Below, in pieces: positions 1-9,200 of a stretch of 32,877 nt of DNA; position 1 is the stretch's first letter; each line of letters opens with the position of its first letter. Both the position numbers and the translations under genes were made by a program. Origin of the DNA: Oscillospiraceae bacterium (lineage in GTDB: Bacteria > Bacillota > Clostridia > Oscillospirales > Oscillospiraceae); assembly GCA_022804995.1 (NCBI GenBank), contig JAAWUC010000009.1, positions 1-32,877 on the forward strand, given 5' to 3'. Under the pieces are notes generated by a model. The model saw nothing but the letters and a program-made list of their open reading frames with translations. It was not told the origin of the DNA and ran no database searches.

Positions 1-1
1 A

Positions 2-166
2 TTGGAAGAAAAACCGCATTACATGGAAAGCACCGATGAACGGCTGGACTTGCGGCATGGGCTGGGGCTTTTGCTGGTACGGCAGATTGTGGAGGCGCAT
101 GGAGCCACGTTGAGAATGGCAAACGGCACTTGTGGGGGATTTGAAGCGGTGTTGATTTTCGCTTGA
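2..166 (+). CDS. Sensor histidine kinase, C-terminal HATPase fragment (5' truncated by window edge)
   Basis: Open frame from base 2 to TGA at 164-166 reads ...DLRHGLGLLLVRQIVEAHGATLRMANGTCGGFEAVLIFA; GLGLxLVRQIVEAHG is a typical HATPase_c G2-box motif. Confidence 0.75.
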   Translation: MEEKPHYMESTDERLDLRHGLGLLLVRQIVEAHGATLRMANGTCGGFEAVLIFA

Positions 167-620
167 GAAATGGCAAAGGCAATACCGTACAAAACAAGCT
201 GTATGTGTCACAAAATCTGTACGCGCTGTCAGACGAGGGAACGGTGGCGGAAGTGATTGATAGCCGGGCGTTCTCCGATTTTTGCGGGGTGGAATCCGGC
301 AATCAGGTACCGGCCGGAGACACGCTGGGACGGTTTTGGAACCTGCTGATCCGCAGTGGGATACAGGAAAAGCTGTTTGCCAAAGTGGCGGGGCTGTTCC
401 AGGAGCGAGGCTCTCTGCTGAAAAAGGGAACGATCGTGGATTGGATGTTGATCTCCATACCCACCAGCACCAAAAACAGGGAAAATGGGGAAACACCTGG
501 CACGTTGGCCGCAAGGCGCATGCTGGTACCGAGGTCTGCAAAACCAGACCGCCAAACTGAATATGGTGTTTGCTTTGGCAAATCCGATTCTGGCTGACAG
601 GCCCGCCTGACGGCTTGATT
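167..620 (+). pseudogene. Decayed IS5-family transposase remnant (frameshifted, internally deleted)
   Basis: Three frames carry successive IS5-like blocks: LYALSDEGTVAEVIDSRAFSDFCGVESGNQVPAGDTLGRF...LLKKGTIVDWMLISIPTSTKNRE; then GNTWHVGRKAHAG; then LQNQTAKLNMVFALANPILADRPA* near 535-610. Confidence 0.75.
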
Positions 621-825
621 CAATTTGCCTGCGGGTCCGCTTTCCAGAGAATATTCCTTCATTTCCTTGTTTTCAGGTTATCCCTTCCATTGGGGGAATT
701 GTACGGTGTTATCCTGCGGGGGATGATATCCGGCCCTACCAAGTGTCATATATTTTAAGGATTGTTATAAACTCTCTGTATCCACCACTTCCACCACGCC
801 CTGGTCCATTTTACTTCATAAATAC

Positions 826-855
826 GAAAAAGTCTGCCGTGAGGCAGACTTTTTC
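826..855. terminator. Rho-independent (possibly bidirectional) terminator
   Basis: GAAAAAGTCTGCC-GTGA-GGCAGACTTTTTC perfect stem with A/T tracts on both sides. Confidence 0.75.
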
Positions 856-916
856 GACAGGCTGGCGCAGCTTTCAGCCGCGCATAGGAAACACAATTTT
901 CTTACATTGCATTACA

Positions 917-1216
917 TTATAATGTATACCGCAGGTACCGCTTCAGCCTGGCTCTCGCCCGGGCCAGGGTGCGGGAGACGGTGGACTTGTTCACCCCCAG
1001 CTCCTGGGCGATCCGGGGCATGGAGCGCCCCAGGTCGTAGTAGAGGTGGAGCATCTCCGCCTGCCGGGACGTCAGCTCCTCTCGCCGCACCCGGCGCAGG
1101 TTCCGCCGCAGCCGGGCGATGGCCTCACTGTTGTCCTCTCCGTTGGCCCGCTCCCAGGCCGCCAGATCCCCCAGGACCTCCCGCCCCCTCCGCTTACCGC
1201 TTCTTCTGTCTTCCAT
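917..1216 (-). CDS. Sigma-70 region 4-like / HTH protein
   Basis: 99 aa; ...LTSRQAEMLHLYYDLGRSMPRIAQELGVNKSTVSRTLARARARLKRYL resembles sigma region 4 HTH. Confidence 0.75.
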   Translation of the reverse strand: MEDRRSGKRRGREVLGDLAAWERANGEDNSEAIARLRRNLRRVRREELTSRQAEMLHLYYDLGRSMPRIAQELGVNKSTVSRTLARARARLKRYLRYTL

Positions 1217-1421
1217 AGTACCTCCTGGTGTAATACCGCTCCAAAACCAACGCCGTCTCCCGGGTTTCCCGGAGCAGGGTGTTGAGGTCCCTAACCCGCT
1301 GTTCCAGCCGGGACTTCTCCTCCGGCTCCGCCGTCTTAGCCTGATCCCGCAGGGCGATGATCCGCAGCCGCAGCAGCTCGCAGCTCTGGCGGTAGCTGGC
1401 CGCCATCCGCAGCAGCGTCAT
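1194..1421 (-). CDS. Small hypothetical helical protein
   Basis: 75 aa, charged coiled-coil-like; overlaps neighbours by 4 nt (ATGA) and 23 nt, consistent with an operon. Confidence 0.6.
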   Translation of the reverse strand: MTLLRMAASYRQSCELLRLRIIALRDQAKTAEPEEKSRLEQRVRDLNTLLRETRETALVLERYYTRRYYGRQKKR

Positions 1422-1618
1422 TCCTCCACCTCCCCGCAGATGTGGCGGAAGCAGGACAACTGGCCCAGGGTCCAGGCCACCAGGCAGCTCTCACAGAAAA
1501 TCCGTCCGTTCACCTTCCAATAGGCTCCGCCGGGGTACAGCTCCCCACCGCATTGGGCGCACTGATGTACCGGGGCCGTCCGCTGGCGGTCCCGCTGTCT
1601 CTTCGGTTGATAACGCAA
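1418..1618 (-). CDS. Small zinc-ribbon-like protein
   Basis: 66 aa with CAQCGGEL...CESC and further Cys; TTG start with GGAGG upstream; ATGA overlap with next gene. Confidence 0.55.
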   Translation of the reverse strand: MRYQPKRQRDRQRTAPVHQCAQCGGELYPGGAYWKVNGRIFCESCLVAWTLGQLSCFRHICGEVEE

Positions 1619-1649
1619 AAAATTTTTCCTCCGTTTCTAAAAAAATCTA

Positions 1650-1678
1650 TTGACAAACGGCGGCATTTCTGTTAATAT
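1650..1678 (+). promoter_or_regulatory. Sigma-A-type promoter for tRNA-Thr/tRNA-Tyr
   Basis: TTGACA (1650-1655), 17-bp spacer, TAATAT (1673-1678). Confidence 0.7.
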
Positions 1679-1697
1679 ACGTCTTGCCGCTAATCGT

Positions 1698-1773
1698 GCT
1701 GGTATAGCTCAGTTGGTAGAGCAGCTGATTTGTAATCAGCAGGTCGGGGGTTCGAGTCCGTCTACCAGCTCCA
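1698..1773 (+). tRNA. tRNA-Thr(TGT)
   Basis: Cloverleaf: GCTGGTA/TACCAGC acceptor, GCTGA-TTTGTAA-TCAGC anticodon arm, GGTTCGAGTCC T-arm, encoded CCA. Confidence 0.95.
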
Positions 1774-1823
1774 CCCCTTCTCTGGCGGTAACTGAATAGG
1801 GAGACCTTTTGGTGGGACTATAT

Positions 1824-1908
1824 GGGAGCGTTCCCGAGTGGCCAAAGGGGGCAGACTGTAAATCTGTTGTCGACGACTTCGGTGGTTCGAATCCACCCGC
1901 TCCCACCA
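1824..1908 (+). tRNA. tRNA-Tyr(GTA)
   Basis: GGGAGCG/CGCTCCC acceptor, anticodon loop CTGTAAA, long variable arm, GGTTCGAATCC, encoded CCA. Confidence 0.95.
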
Positions 1909-1912
1909 AGGC

Positions 1913-1946
1913 AAAGGCCGCTGTACCGCTGGTACAGCGGCCTTTG
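1913..1946 (+). terminator. Terminator after tRNA operon
   Basis: AAAGGCCGCTGTACC-GCT-GGTACAGCGGCCTTT stem-loop. Confidence 0.7.
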
Positions 1947-1976
1947 TCATATCACCTCCTTGTTCTTTCTTATCTA

Positions 1977-1989
1977 GAACGTACGTTTC
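1977..1989 (+). promoter_or_regulatory. LexA/SOS-box-like site
   Basis: GAACGTACGTTTC fits the Firmicutes-type LexA box GAACRNRYGTTYC exactly; upstream of an S24 regulator. Confidence 0.5.
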
Positions 1990-2062
1990 TCTATCGCCTA
2001 TAGTAGCACAGCACCGCTGTAATGTCAAGCACTATTTTTAGTTTTTCTGAATATTTTTGTTT

Positions 2063-2083
2063 GGTCACAGATTTCCTGTGACC
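2063..2083 (+). promoter_or_regulatory. Perfect inverted repeat just 5' of S24 regulator RBS (possible operator)
   Basis: GGTCACAG-ATTTC-CTGTGACC, 8-bp perfect arms. Confidence 0.5.
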
Positions 2084-2105
2084 GTGTCCCGGAAAGGAGA
2101 CCACC

Positions 2106-2867
2106 ATGAGTTTTGGACAGAGGCTGCGGGAGCGGCGGGAGGAACTGGGGATGACCCGGGGGGAGCTGGCGAAGGCCCTGGGCGTCAGCCAGTCGGCGAT
2201 CAGCAACTACGAGAGCGGGCTCAACGCCATGCGGGAGGAGGTGCTTCTGCGCCTGTTCAAGACCCTGGACGTGGAGCCCAACTACCTCTATCAGGACGCC
2301 TTCACCGGCGAGCGCTTCATCTGCTCCACGGAGGAGGAGCGCCTGGTGAAGCGGTACAGGAGCCTGACTATCCCGGGCCGTCAGGCGGCCCAGTCGGTGA
2401 TGGACGCCCTGACGGCCTACCAGGCGGATCTGGAGGACCTGGCCCCGGAGGAGGAGGTCCGGCAGATCCCCCTCTACCGCTCCCCGGCGGCGGCGGGCTA
2501 TGCCGCCCCGGTGTTTGGGGAGGACTTCGACTACGTGCCTGTCACCGGAGAGGTGCCCCGGGGGGCGGAGTTCGGCGTGCGCATCCAGGGGGACTCCATG
2601 GAGCCTGTCATCCGGGACGGGTCGGTGGTGTACGTCAACCGGGATCCCCTGTCCAACGGGGACGTGGGCATCTTCTGCGTGGATGGGGACATGTTCTGCA
2701 AGCAGTACGTACGGGACCGGCTGGGGATGGTGTACCTCTTCTCCCTGAACCGGAAGCGCTCGGACGCGGACATCGTCCTGCCCCGGGACAGCGGCCGGAC
2801 CATGGTGTGCTTTGGCCGGGTGCTCTTGCCCAGCCGCCCGGATATCCCGGGAGCGCCGGGGCTGTAG
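2106..2867 (+). CDS. XRE-family transcriptional regulator with S24 (LexA/CI-like) peptidase domain
   Basis: N-terminal HTH (LRERREELGMTRGELAKALGVSQSAISNYESG) and C-terminal GDSMEPVIRDGSVVYVN...DVGIFCVDGDMFCKQY typical of peptidase S24; RBS AAGGAGA. Confidence 0.92.
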   Translation: MSFGQRLRERREELGMTRGELAKALGVSQSAISNYESGLNAMREEVLLRLFKTLDVEPNYLYQDAFTGERFICSTEEERLVKRYRSLTIPGRQAAQSVMDALTAYQADLEDLAPEEEVRQIPLYRSPAAAGYAAPVFGEDFDYVPVTGEVPRGAEFGVRIQGDSMEPVIRDGSVVYVNRDPLSNGDVGIFCVDGDMFCKQYVRDRLGMVYLFSLNRKRSDADIVLPRDSGRTMVCFGRVLLPSRPDIPGAPGL

Positions 2868-2990
2868 GAGCGCGCCCGTCAGCAGTTTTTGTTGTCAAAC
2901 TGTAACCGATTTCCACTTGCTTTTTCGCGTATTTGGGGTGATAATAAAGCAAGCTGCCAAATACTGTCGAAGGTCGAAGGATGTCCAATT

Positions 2991-3905
2991 ATGAGCCGTA
3001 TTTTTTGTCTTGCACTCAGCCTGCTCCTCTCCCTGCCCATCACCGGCTGCGAAGGACAGGCCGCCCAGCTCCCTGGCGACGCCCCTGCCACTGAAAGCAC
3101 CGAAACCGTTTTAATAGGCGGGGAGGCGGAGATCCCTGCTCCCATCCAGGAGGTTCCAGCGGAGACGGAGGAGCTTCCGGCTCCCGAAGCGCTTCCCGAG
3201 CCGGAGGAGCCCTACGTCCGGGTCATTGACCCGTCGAAGCCCATGGTGGCCCTCACCTTCGATGACGGGCCGGACCCAGTGTACACAAATCAGATTTTGG
3301 ACCTGCTGGAGGAAAACCACGCGGTAGCCACCTTCTTTGAGGTGGGCTGGAACATCTACTCCTGTCCGGAGGCCCTGGTCCGCGCCGCGGAAATGGGCTG
3401 CGAGCTTGCCAGCCACTCCAGCGGACACAAGGACTTGAGCAAGCTGCGCAAGAGCGCCCTTCTGGAGGATATCCAGACCATGGACGCTATCTTTGCCGCC
3501 GTAGGGCTGGAAGCGCCCCTGCTGCTGCGCCCCCCCTACGGCGCCACCAACCAGAACGTCAAGTACGGTACGGATCGGGCGGTGATCACTTGGACGGTGG
3601 ACACCTACGACTGGCAGAGCCGGAACGCCGCCTCCGTTGTCTCCAGCATTCAAAACGTCCCCAGCCTGGACGGGGAGATCGTCTTGATGCACAGCATCTA
3701 CGACAGCTCGGTGGAGGCCCTGGAGACGATTCTCCCCTGGCTCACGGAGCAGGGCTACCAGACCGTCACCGTCACGGAGCTGATGGCCTACTACTACGGG
3801 GAGCTGCCCCAGCCCGGGCAGTTCTACGGCTACACCTATTTCTCCACCCATGACCGCACGGATACGCCCCTGAGCCTGGAGACAGAGGAAGTCCCGGCAC
3901 AATAA
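2991..3905 (+). CDS. Polysaccharide deacetylase family lipoprotein
   Basis: Lipobox-like LPITGC; MVALTFDDGPDPVYTNQILDLLEENHAVATFFEVG...LASHSSGHKDLS...LLRPPYG are NodB-domain motifs. Confidence 0.92.
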   Translation: MSRIFCLALSLLLSLPITGCEGQAAQLPGDAPATESTETVLIGGEAEIPAPIQEVPAETEELPAPEALPEPEEPYVRVIDPSKPMVALTFDDGPDPVYTNQILDLLEENHAVATFFEVGWNIYSCPEALVRAAEMGCELASHSSGHKDLSKLRKSALLEDIQTMDAIFAAVGLEAPLLLRPPYGATNQNVKYGTDRAVITWTVDTYDWQSRNAASVVSSIQNVPSLDGEIVLMHSIYDSSVEALETILPWLTEQGYQTVTVTELMAYYYGELPQPGQFYGYTYFSTHDRTDTPLSLETEEVPAQ

Positions 3906-3908
3906 CTG

Positions 3909-3946
3909 AAAAAACAAGGCAAACCATTTCGGTTTGCCTTGTTTTT
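3909..3946. terminator. Bidirectional terminator between convergent genes
   Basis: AAAAAACAAGGCAAACC-ATTTC-GGTTTGCCTTGTTTTTT. Confidence 0.8.
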
Positions 3947-4587
3947 TATTCTTTCAAGCCAAATTCCTGCTCCACCAGCGCGAGCGTATCTTCAATGCTC
4001 CTGCGCTCATCCCGGACAATCACCCGGAAGCCGGAATGGAGAAAGGCGTCGTAGTTCTCGGGGGAGTTGATCCTCTTCAGGCACTGCCTGAAATTTTCCA
4101 TTGCCAGCGCAGGATCCTCCTCCTCCATGATCAGCCGGTATAAAAACTGCTTCTCTCTGTCCGGCCTCTCAAAAAAGCGGTTCACCGATACGGCGGGGTC
4201 CGCCAGCATGATGAGCACATGGCGATCATCCGATATCTCCCGCAGCGTCTCCAGGGAGATATTGGTGTCCACAAAGACCATTTTCCCCTCAGCACTCAGT
4301 CTGTCCAGAATTTGGAGCTCCAGGATTTCACATTCCTTTGACGTGCCCCTGATCCACGCCTCATACTCCTCCGGCGTCCGCCTGATGAAATCGCGCCAGT
4401 CCTGCAGATCTCTCGTGTACGTCAAGCCCGGGAAAGCGTCCCTGTCCAAGCCGGACAGCAGCGCGTTATGGTAGTTTTCCTCGCAGGCGATCCCATCATA
4501 TTTTTCGGCGAGCCGCTTTACCATAGTAGATTTCCCGGCGTAGGCGGTTCCGTTTATAAAATAGGTCCGGGCAAACTTTACTTTCAT
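3946..4587 (-). CDS. P-loop kinase/AAA-type NTPase (nucleoside/shikimate kinase-like fold)
   Basis: 213 aa, Walker A INGTAYAGKSTMVKRL near N-terminus; start ATG overlaps stop of upstream MATE gene (TAATG). The longer ORF-track start is upstream of this natural start. Confidence 0.75.
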   Translation of the reverse strand: MKVKFARTYFINGTAYAGKSTMVKRLAEKYDGIACEENYHNALLSGLDRDAFPGLTYTRDLQDWRDFIRRTPEEYEAWIRGTSKECEILELQILDRLSAEGKMVFVDTNISLETLREISDDRHVLIMLADPAVSVNRFFERPDREKQFLYRLIMEEEDPALAMENFRQCLKRINSPENYDAFLHSGFRVIVRDERRSIEDTLALVEQEFGLKE

Positions 4588-5963
4588 TACTGCACTCCCG
4601 CTGTCTCGTGGCGGACCTTGGCGTAGGCGTGCTTGCGCACCACAAAGAAGAACCCCGCGTGCATGGCGGCTGTCACAGCCCAGCTGATGGGGTAGGAGAT
4701 GTACAGCGCCGCAGGGGTGCCGAAGAAGGGGAAGACAAAGGCTACCCACAGCAGCCGCAGGCCGCAGGCCCCCACCAGGGAGACAATCATCGGCACCACC
4801 GAGTGGCCCAGCCCCCGCAGAATCCCCACCATAGTGTCCATCAGGCCGCAGATGAAGTACAGAGTGCAGACATAGAGCATCCGCTCCTCCGCCGCCGCAA
4901 TAACCAAGGGGTCTCCGGGGGCGTAGATCCCCGCCAGCTGACGGCCAAAGACCACCGCCAGCCCTCCCAAGACCAGTCCGATGGCCGTGCTGTAGCCGAC
5001 GCACAGAGCTGACACCCGGTCCACCCGGCGGCACTCCCCCGCGCCGTAGTTCTGGCTGACGAAGGTGAGGGCGGTCTGGTAGACGGCGTTCATCCCCGAA
5101 TAGACAAAGCCCTCAATATTAGCGGAGGCGGCGGAACCGGCCACCACCACGGACCCAAAGCTGTTGATGGTGGACTGGATGACCACGTTGGACAGGGAGA
5201 ACAGCATCCCTTGGAAGCCGGCGGGGAAGCCCACTCGGACGATCTTCTTCACCACCTGCTTATCCAGGCTCAGGCTCCTCAGCTCCAGGTGCAGAGCCCC
5301 GTTGTCCCGCATCAGGCACAGCAGCACCAGCGCGGCGGAGATGTACTGGGCGGCGATGGTGGCCAGGGCCACCCCCGCCACGCTCATCCGGCAAACGATG
5401 ACAAATACCAGGTTCAGGCACACATTCACCACGCCCGCCGCGCTCAGGAAGTACAGGGGCCGGCGGGTATCCCCCTGGGCCCGGAGGATGGCCGCGCCGA
5501 AGTTGTAGACCATGTTGGCCGGCATCCCCAAAAAGTAGATCCGCAGATACAGGGACGCAAGATCGATCACGTCCTCCGGGGAGGACATCAAGGCCAGCAG
5601 CTGCCGGGCCAGCGTGGAGCCCAAAATCAAAAGAACAATCCCGCCCAGCCCCGCCAGGGTCATAGCGGTGTGGACGCCCCGGCGCACATCCTCCTTCCGT
5701 CCGGCCCCCAGCTCCCGGGCCACCACCACGTTGGCCCCCACCGAGAGGCCCACGAACAGGTTCACCATCAGGTTGATGAGGGAGGAGGTGGAGCCCACCG
5801 CCGCCAGGGCCTCCTTCCCCACAAAGCGGCCCACCACCACCACGTCCGCCGCGTTAAAGAGCAGCTGCAGCAGGCTGGAGGCCATCAAGGGCAGGGCAAA
5901 GAGCAGCAGCTTGCCGGAGAGCGGGCCGTGGAGCATGTCAATCGTATAGTCCTGTCTGCGCAT
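4587..5963 (-). CDS. MATE family efflux transporter
   Basis: 12-TM-like protein: GPLSGKLLLFALPLMASSLLQLLFNAADVVVVGRFVG...; ATG at 5961-5963 with GAGGTG RBS. Confidence 0.93.
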   Translation of the reverse strand: MRRQDYTIDMLHGPLSGKLLLFALPLMASSLLQLLFNAADVVVVGRFVGKEALAAVGSTSSLINLMVNLFVGLSVGANVVVARELGAGRKEDVRRGVHTAMTLAGLGGIVLLILGSTLARQLLALMSSPEDVIDLASLYLRIYFLGMPANMVYNFGAAILRAQGDTRRPLYFLSAAGVVNVCLNLVFVIVCRMSVAGVALATIAAQYISAALVLLCLMRDNGALHLELRSLSLDKQVVKKIVRVGFPAGFQGMLFSLSNVVIQSTINSFGSVVVAGSAASANIEGFVYSGMNAVYQTALTFVSQNYGAGECRRVDRVSALCVGYSTAIGLVLGGLAVVFGRQLAGIYAPGDPLVIAAAEERMLYVCTLYFICGLMDTMVGILRGLGHSVVPMIVSLVGACGLRLLWVAFVFPFFGTPAALYISYPISWAVTAAMHAGFFFVVRKHAYAKVRHETAGVQ

Positions 5964-6144
5964 AACACACCTCACCGCGTAAAAATCACGGCGCGGCGCG
6001 CTGGGGAGCGCGCCACGCCATACAGGCATAGAAGTTATATCATATTCCCGGGCAAACAGCAAGAGCGGGGCGGAAAAATCTTTCCCAAATCCTTTTGACT
6101 TTTCCCCCTTTTTATGGGAATTTCGTACATGACGGCAAAATTGA

Positions 6145-6170
6145 GGCCCGGACGCGTATGCGTCCGGGCC
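6145..6170 (-). terminator. Terminator of the adhesin gene
   Basis: GGCCCGGACGC-GTAT-GCGTCCGGGCC hairpin just 3' of the adhesin stop on its coding strand. Confidence 0.65.
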
Positions 6171-6204
6171 CCGGTTGTCTCAGAATATCCGCCTGGCCGG
6201 AGGA

Positions 6205-9200
6205 TTACTCCTCCTCTTCCTTCTTCCGGGAGGGAAGGCTCAGCACCACGATTCCCGTCAGGGAAACCGCGCTCAGAGCCGCCCACAGCACAGTCCGGCC
6301 GCTGTCGCCGGTCTCCGGAATCTCAAAGCCGAAGAGAGGCACATCATCCTCGGGGATATAGACGAACTCCTCCTCATTCTCAGGATCCGGCACCTTCACA
6401 TAGGTGGTAGGCACGTCGTCCTCCAGAATGGTCACGGTGTCCGGGCTGTCCGGCTCATTGGGATCGGGCAGCTCGGGATAGTACTCCTCCGGCGGCTCCT
6501 CGAAGGTCCGAGTGGTTTCGTCGTCGTCATCGTCGTCATCGTCGCCGCCGGGCCCCTCGTAGAAGCGGTTGATAAAGTGCACGCCTAAGGTCTCCTCCGG
6601 GTCAATAACGCCCTCCAGATCGCCCTCGGTGGTGACGCCGTCAAAGTAGTACTCCGTTACGGGAGCCTCCGCCACAGTGTAGCGGGTGTCCTTGCTCAGG
6701 TTCTTGATGGTCAGGGACTGGCCGTCCGTCAGCTGGAAGCTCACCTCGCCGTTGACTACCTCCAGCTGAGTGTAGGCGGGAGCCTCCACAGCGGGAGAAT
6801 CGCTGCTGCCCTCCACCTCCACAAAGACGGGCAGGGTGTCGCCAGGGGCGGCCTCCAGAGCAACGGTGAAGTCAAACAGCCGGTCGCGGTAGCGCCAGCC
6901 GGCGTTGCCGGCGACTGTCTTGCGGACAGTCAGTGTGCCGGGATCCCTCCGGTTGACCACAGTTACGGAGAAGACGGTCTTCTCCCCGGCCTCGTCGATG
7001 ACGCCCGTCCAGCCGTCGCCGCCGCCCAGATAGGTGTCGTAGCCCTCCTGGTTGGCCTCGCGCTCAGTGATGGTATAGGTGGTGCCGTTGGGCAGGCCGG
7101 TGATGGTCCGGGTTTCGCCGCCCCGCATGGTGAAGGTAACGGTACCGTTCTCCAGCGTTACCGCCTGGCCGTCCAGCTCTATTGCGTTGGGCTCGCCATT
7201 GGTGGTCCACTCGCTCTTGGTCAGCAGCTCGCCGTTGGCGTCCCGCAGGACCACGTCGAAGGTCCAGCTTCTGCCGGCGTCCGCGCCGCTGCCCCGCAGC
7301 TCCTTGGTGATGGACAGCTCGCCGGTGCCGCGGTGGTTCTGGAACAGCACAGTCGAGGTGATTTTGTCGAGCTCGGTGACGCCGTCCTTACCATCAATGT
7401 CAATACCGGGGATGTATCCGCCAATACCGGTCTCGGTGATCCCGGCTTCCGGTAAGACAACTCCGTCTGCCTCATCAAAAGGCTCCATACCGTAGGGATC
7501 GTCTATAACCGTGCTGCTGTAGCCGTTTCCGTTGAAGTTATCCTCCGTAACCTCGTACCAGGTTTCGTTCGGCAGGCCGTTAACAATCAGCATCTGTCCG
7601 CCCTTCAGCGAGAAGTGGAAGAGGCCGTCGCTGACATCATAGAAGTCATCATACAGAGACCCTTCCTTGACAGGTTCGCCGTCCATGCCGATGACGCTGT
7701 AAGCCGCCTGTCCAATGATCCCCGCATTCCACCAGTGCTGGGAGTTGTTGAGTGTATCCACGCCCATCGGATCAACATCATCGTCAACGAATCCAGCGCC
7801 AGCTTCCCCGCCGGTCTCGGTCTTGCTATAGGCATACGCGGAGATCAGCTTGAGCGTAAAGTTGAAGTCATCCTCATCATACGCGCCATCGCCGTCAATC
7901 AGCTTGAGAATCGCCAGATCGCCCTGGTTGCGCATGTTGGTATACAGATAGGAATCAACAACTGTTTTATCATCCGGCTTGGAGTTGGCAATCGTGCCGG
8001 ACGCTGTACCATCAGCATTATTGATGGTTACATTCTGAGCGGTTCCGCTGAAGGTAACTGTAGTGATATAGCCGTTGGCATTGGCCTTCATTTCCTTCAC
8101 GGTGTACTCCGTGGCGGCAGGCAGGCCGGAGACAGTCAGCTTCGCGTCATCCACCAAATTCGCCGTCAAGGTCCACTTGTGCCAGCCGGCTTTCTCACCC
8201 TCCTCAATTTCCCCGTTCGGGACAAGTTCATGACTCACATTGGGATACATCTTGCTCTCAAAAGCAATCTGAACCGTCTCCTTAATAATGTCCTCAGTTG
8301 CAGTCTTGGGAACAAGCAGATCAATCGTAAACTCAAACTGCTCGCCGGCGTTCTCAATGGCATTGCCGGTAACATCCTTGCTGATGACCAGCGTACCCTC
8401 ACCGCGGTAATCCCGGGCCTTGATCTTGTCTGTCTCACCATCACTGCTGATCGTGCCGGAGGTAGTCTTGCCATCGACAACATTGCCAGTGGCACCCGTA
8501 ATATCGTACACTACCTCATAGCCTTCTTCGGTCAGCCGCTCGGTTGTCTCGGTGACGGTATAGGTCACGCCGGTGGGGATGTTGCCCAGCGTGGCAATGA
8601 CTTCTTCTCCATCGGTCTTGACGTCCTTGGTGATGGAAACGATCCATTTCTCGCCGGTTTCATCAAACTGCGTCGTGACATTTTCCGACTGATCGTCACC
8701 GGAGATCCAATTCGCCAGATCCTTGACATCAACCTTAGTACCAGTATCCTTGAGGATATCCGCCCTGCTGAGGTCCAACGCAATCTCAAACGTGATCCGC
8801 TCGTCAGCCTTAGCCGGTCCCCCCATGGTCTTGGTGACCTCCAGGGCGCCCTTGGTCCAGGCGTTGGTATAGTCAAGATATATCCTGTCCGTGTTCTCCA
8901 CAGAACCGCTCTCCGCTGTTGGCTTTGTGGTTTTATAACCGTCTGTATCAGCCTTCACTTCTTTGACGGCATACTGAGTCTTAACCGGCAGCGCGGGGAA
9001 GGTCAGTGTCTGGTCATGGGCCAGCTGCACACTGCCCATTCCATTTTCGTCCAGAACCAGCGGGGATTTCGACTCTCCATTAACCTCATATCCCGTCCAC
9101 TGGCTGTTCAGCGGGTTGCCGTCAACATCCTTGAGTGTAATCTCAAACTCCCAGAGCCGGTTCACCTCATCGCTGCTGGTGTTGCCGACGATCTTCTTGC

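Noticed and set aside
163-597. 144-aa ORF as an intact gene
   Set aside because: Matches IS5 transposase only in its middle, continues in other frames; better explained as pseudogene.
1-2900. Integrated prophage at the tRNA genes
   Set aside because: Only an S24 regulator, a sigma4-like micro-operon and an IS relic are present; no integrase, structural genes or att duplication seen.
2057-2905. 282-aa Gly/Pro-rich plus-strand ORF overlapping the S24 regulator
   Set aside because: Out-of-frame GC-rich shadow ORF; the S24 frame has motifs and an RBS.
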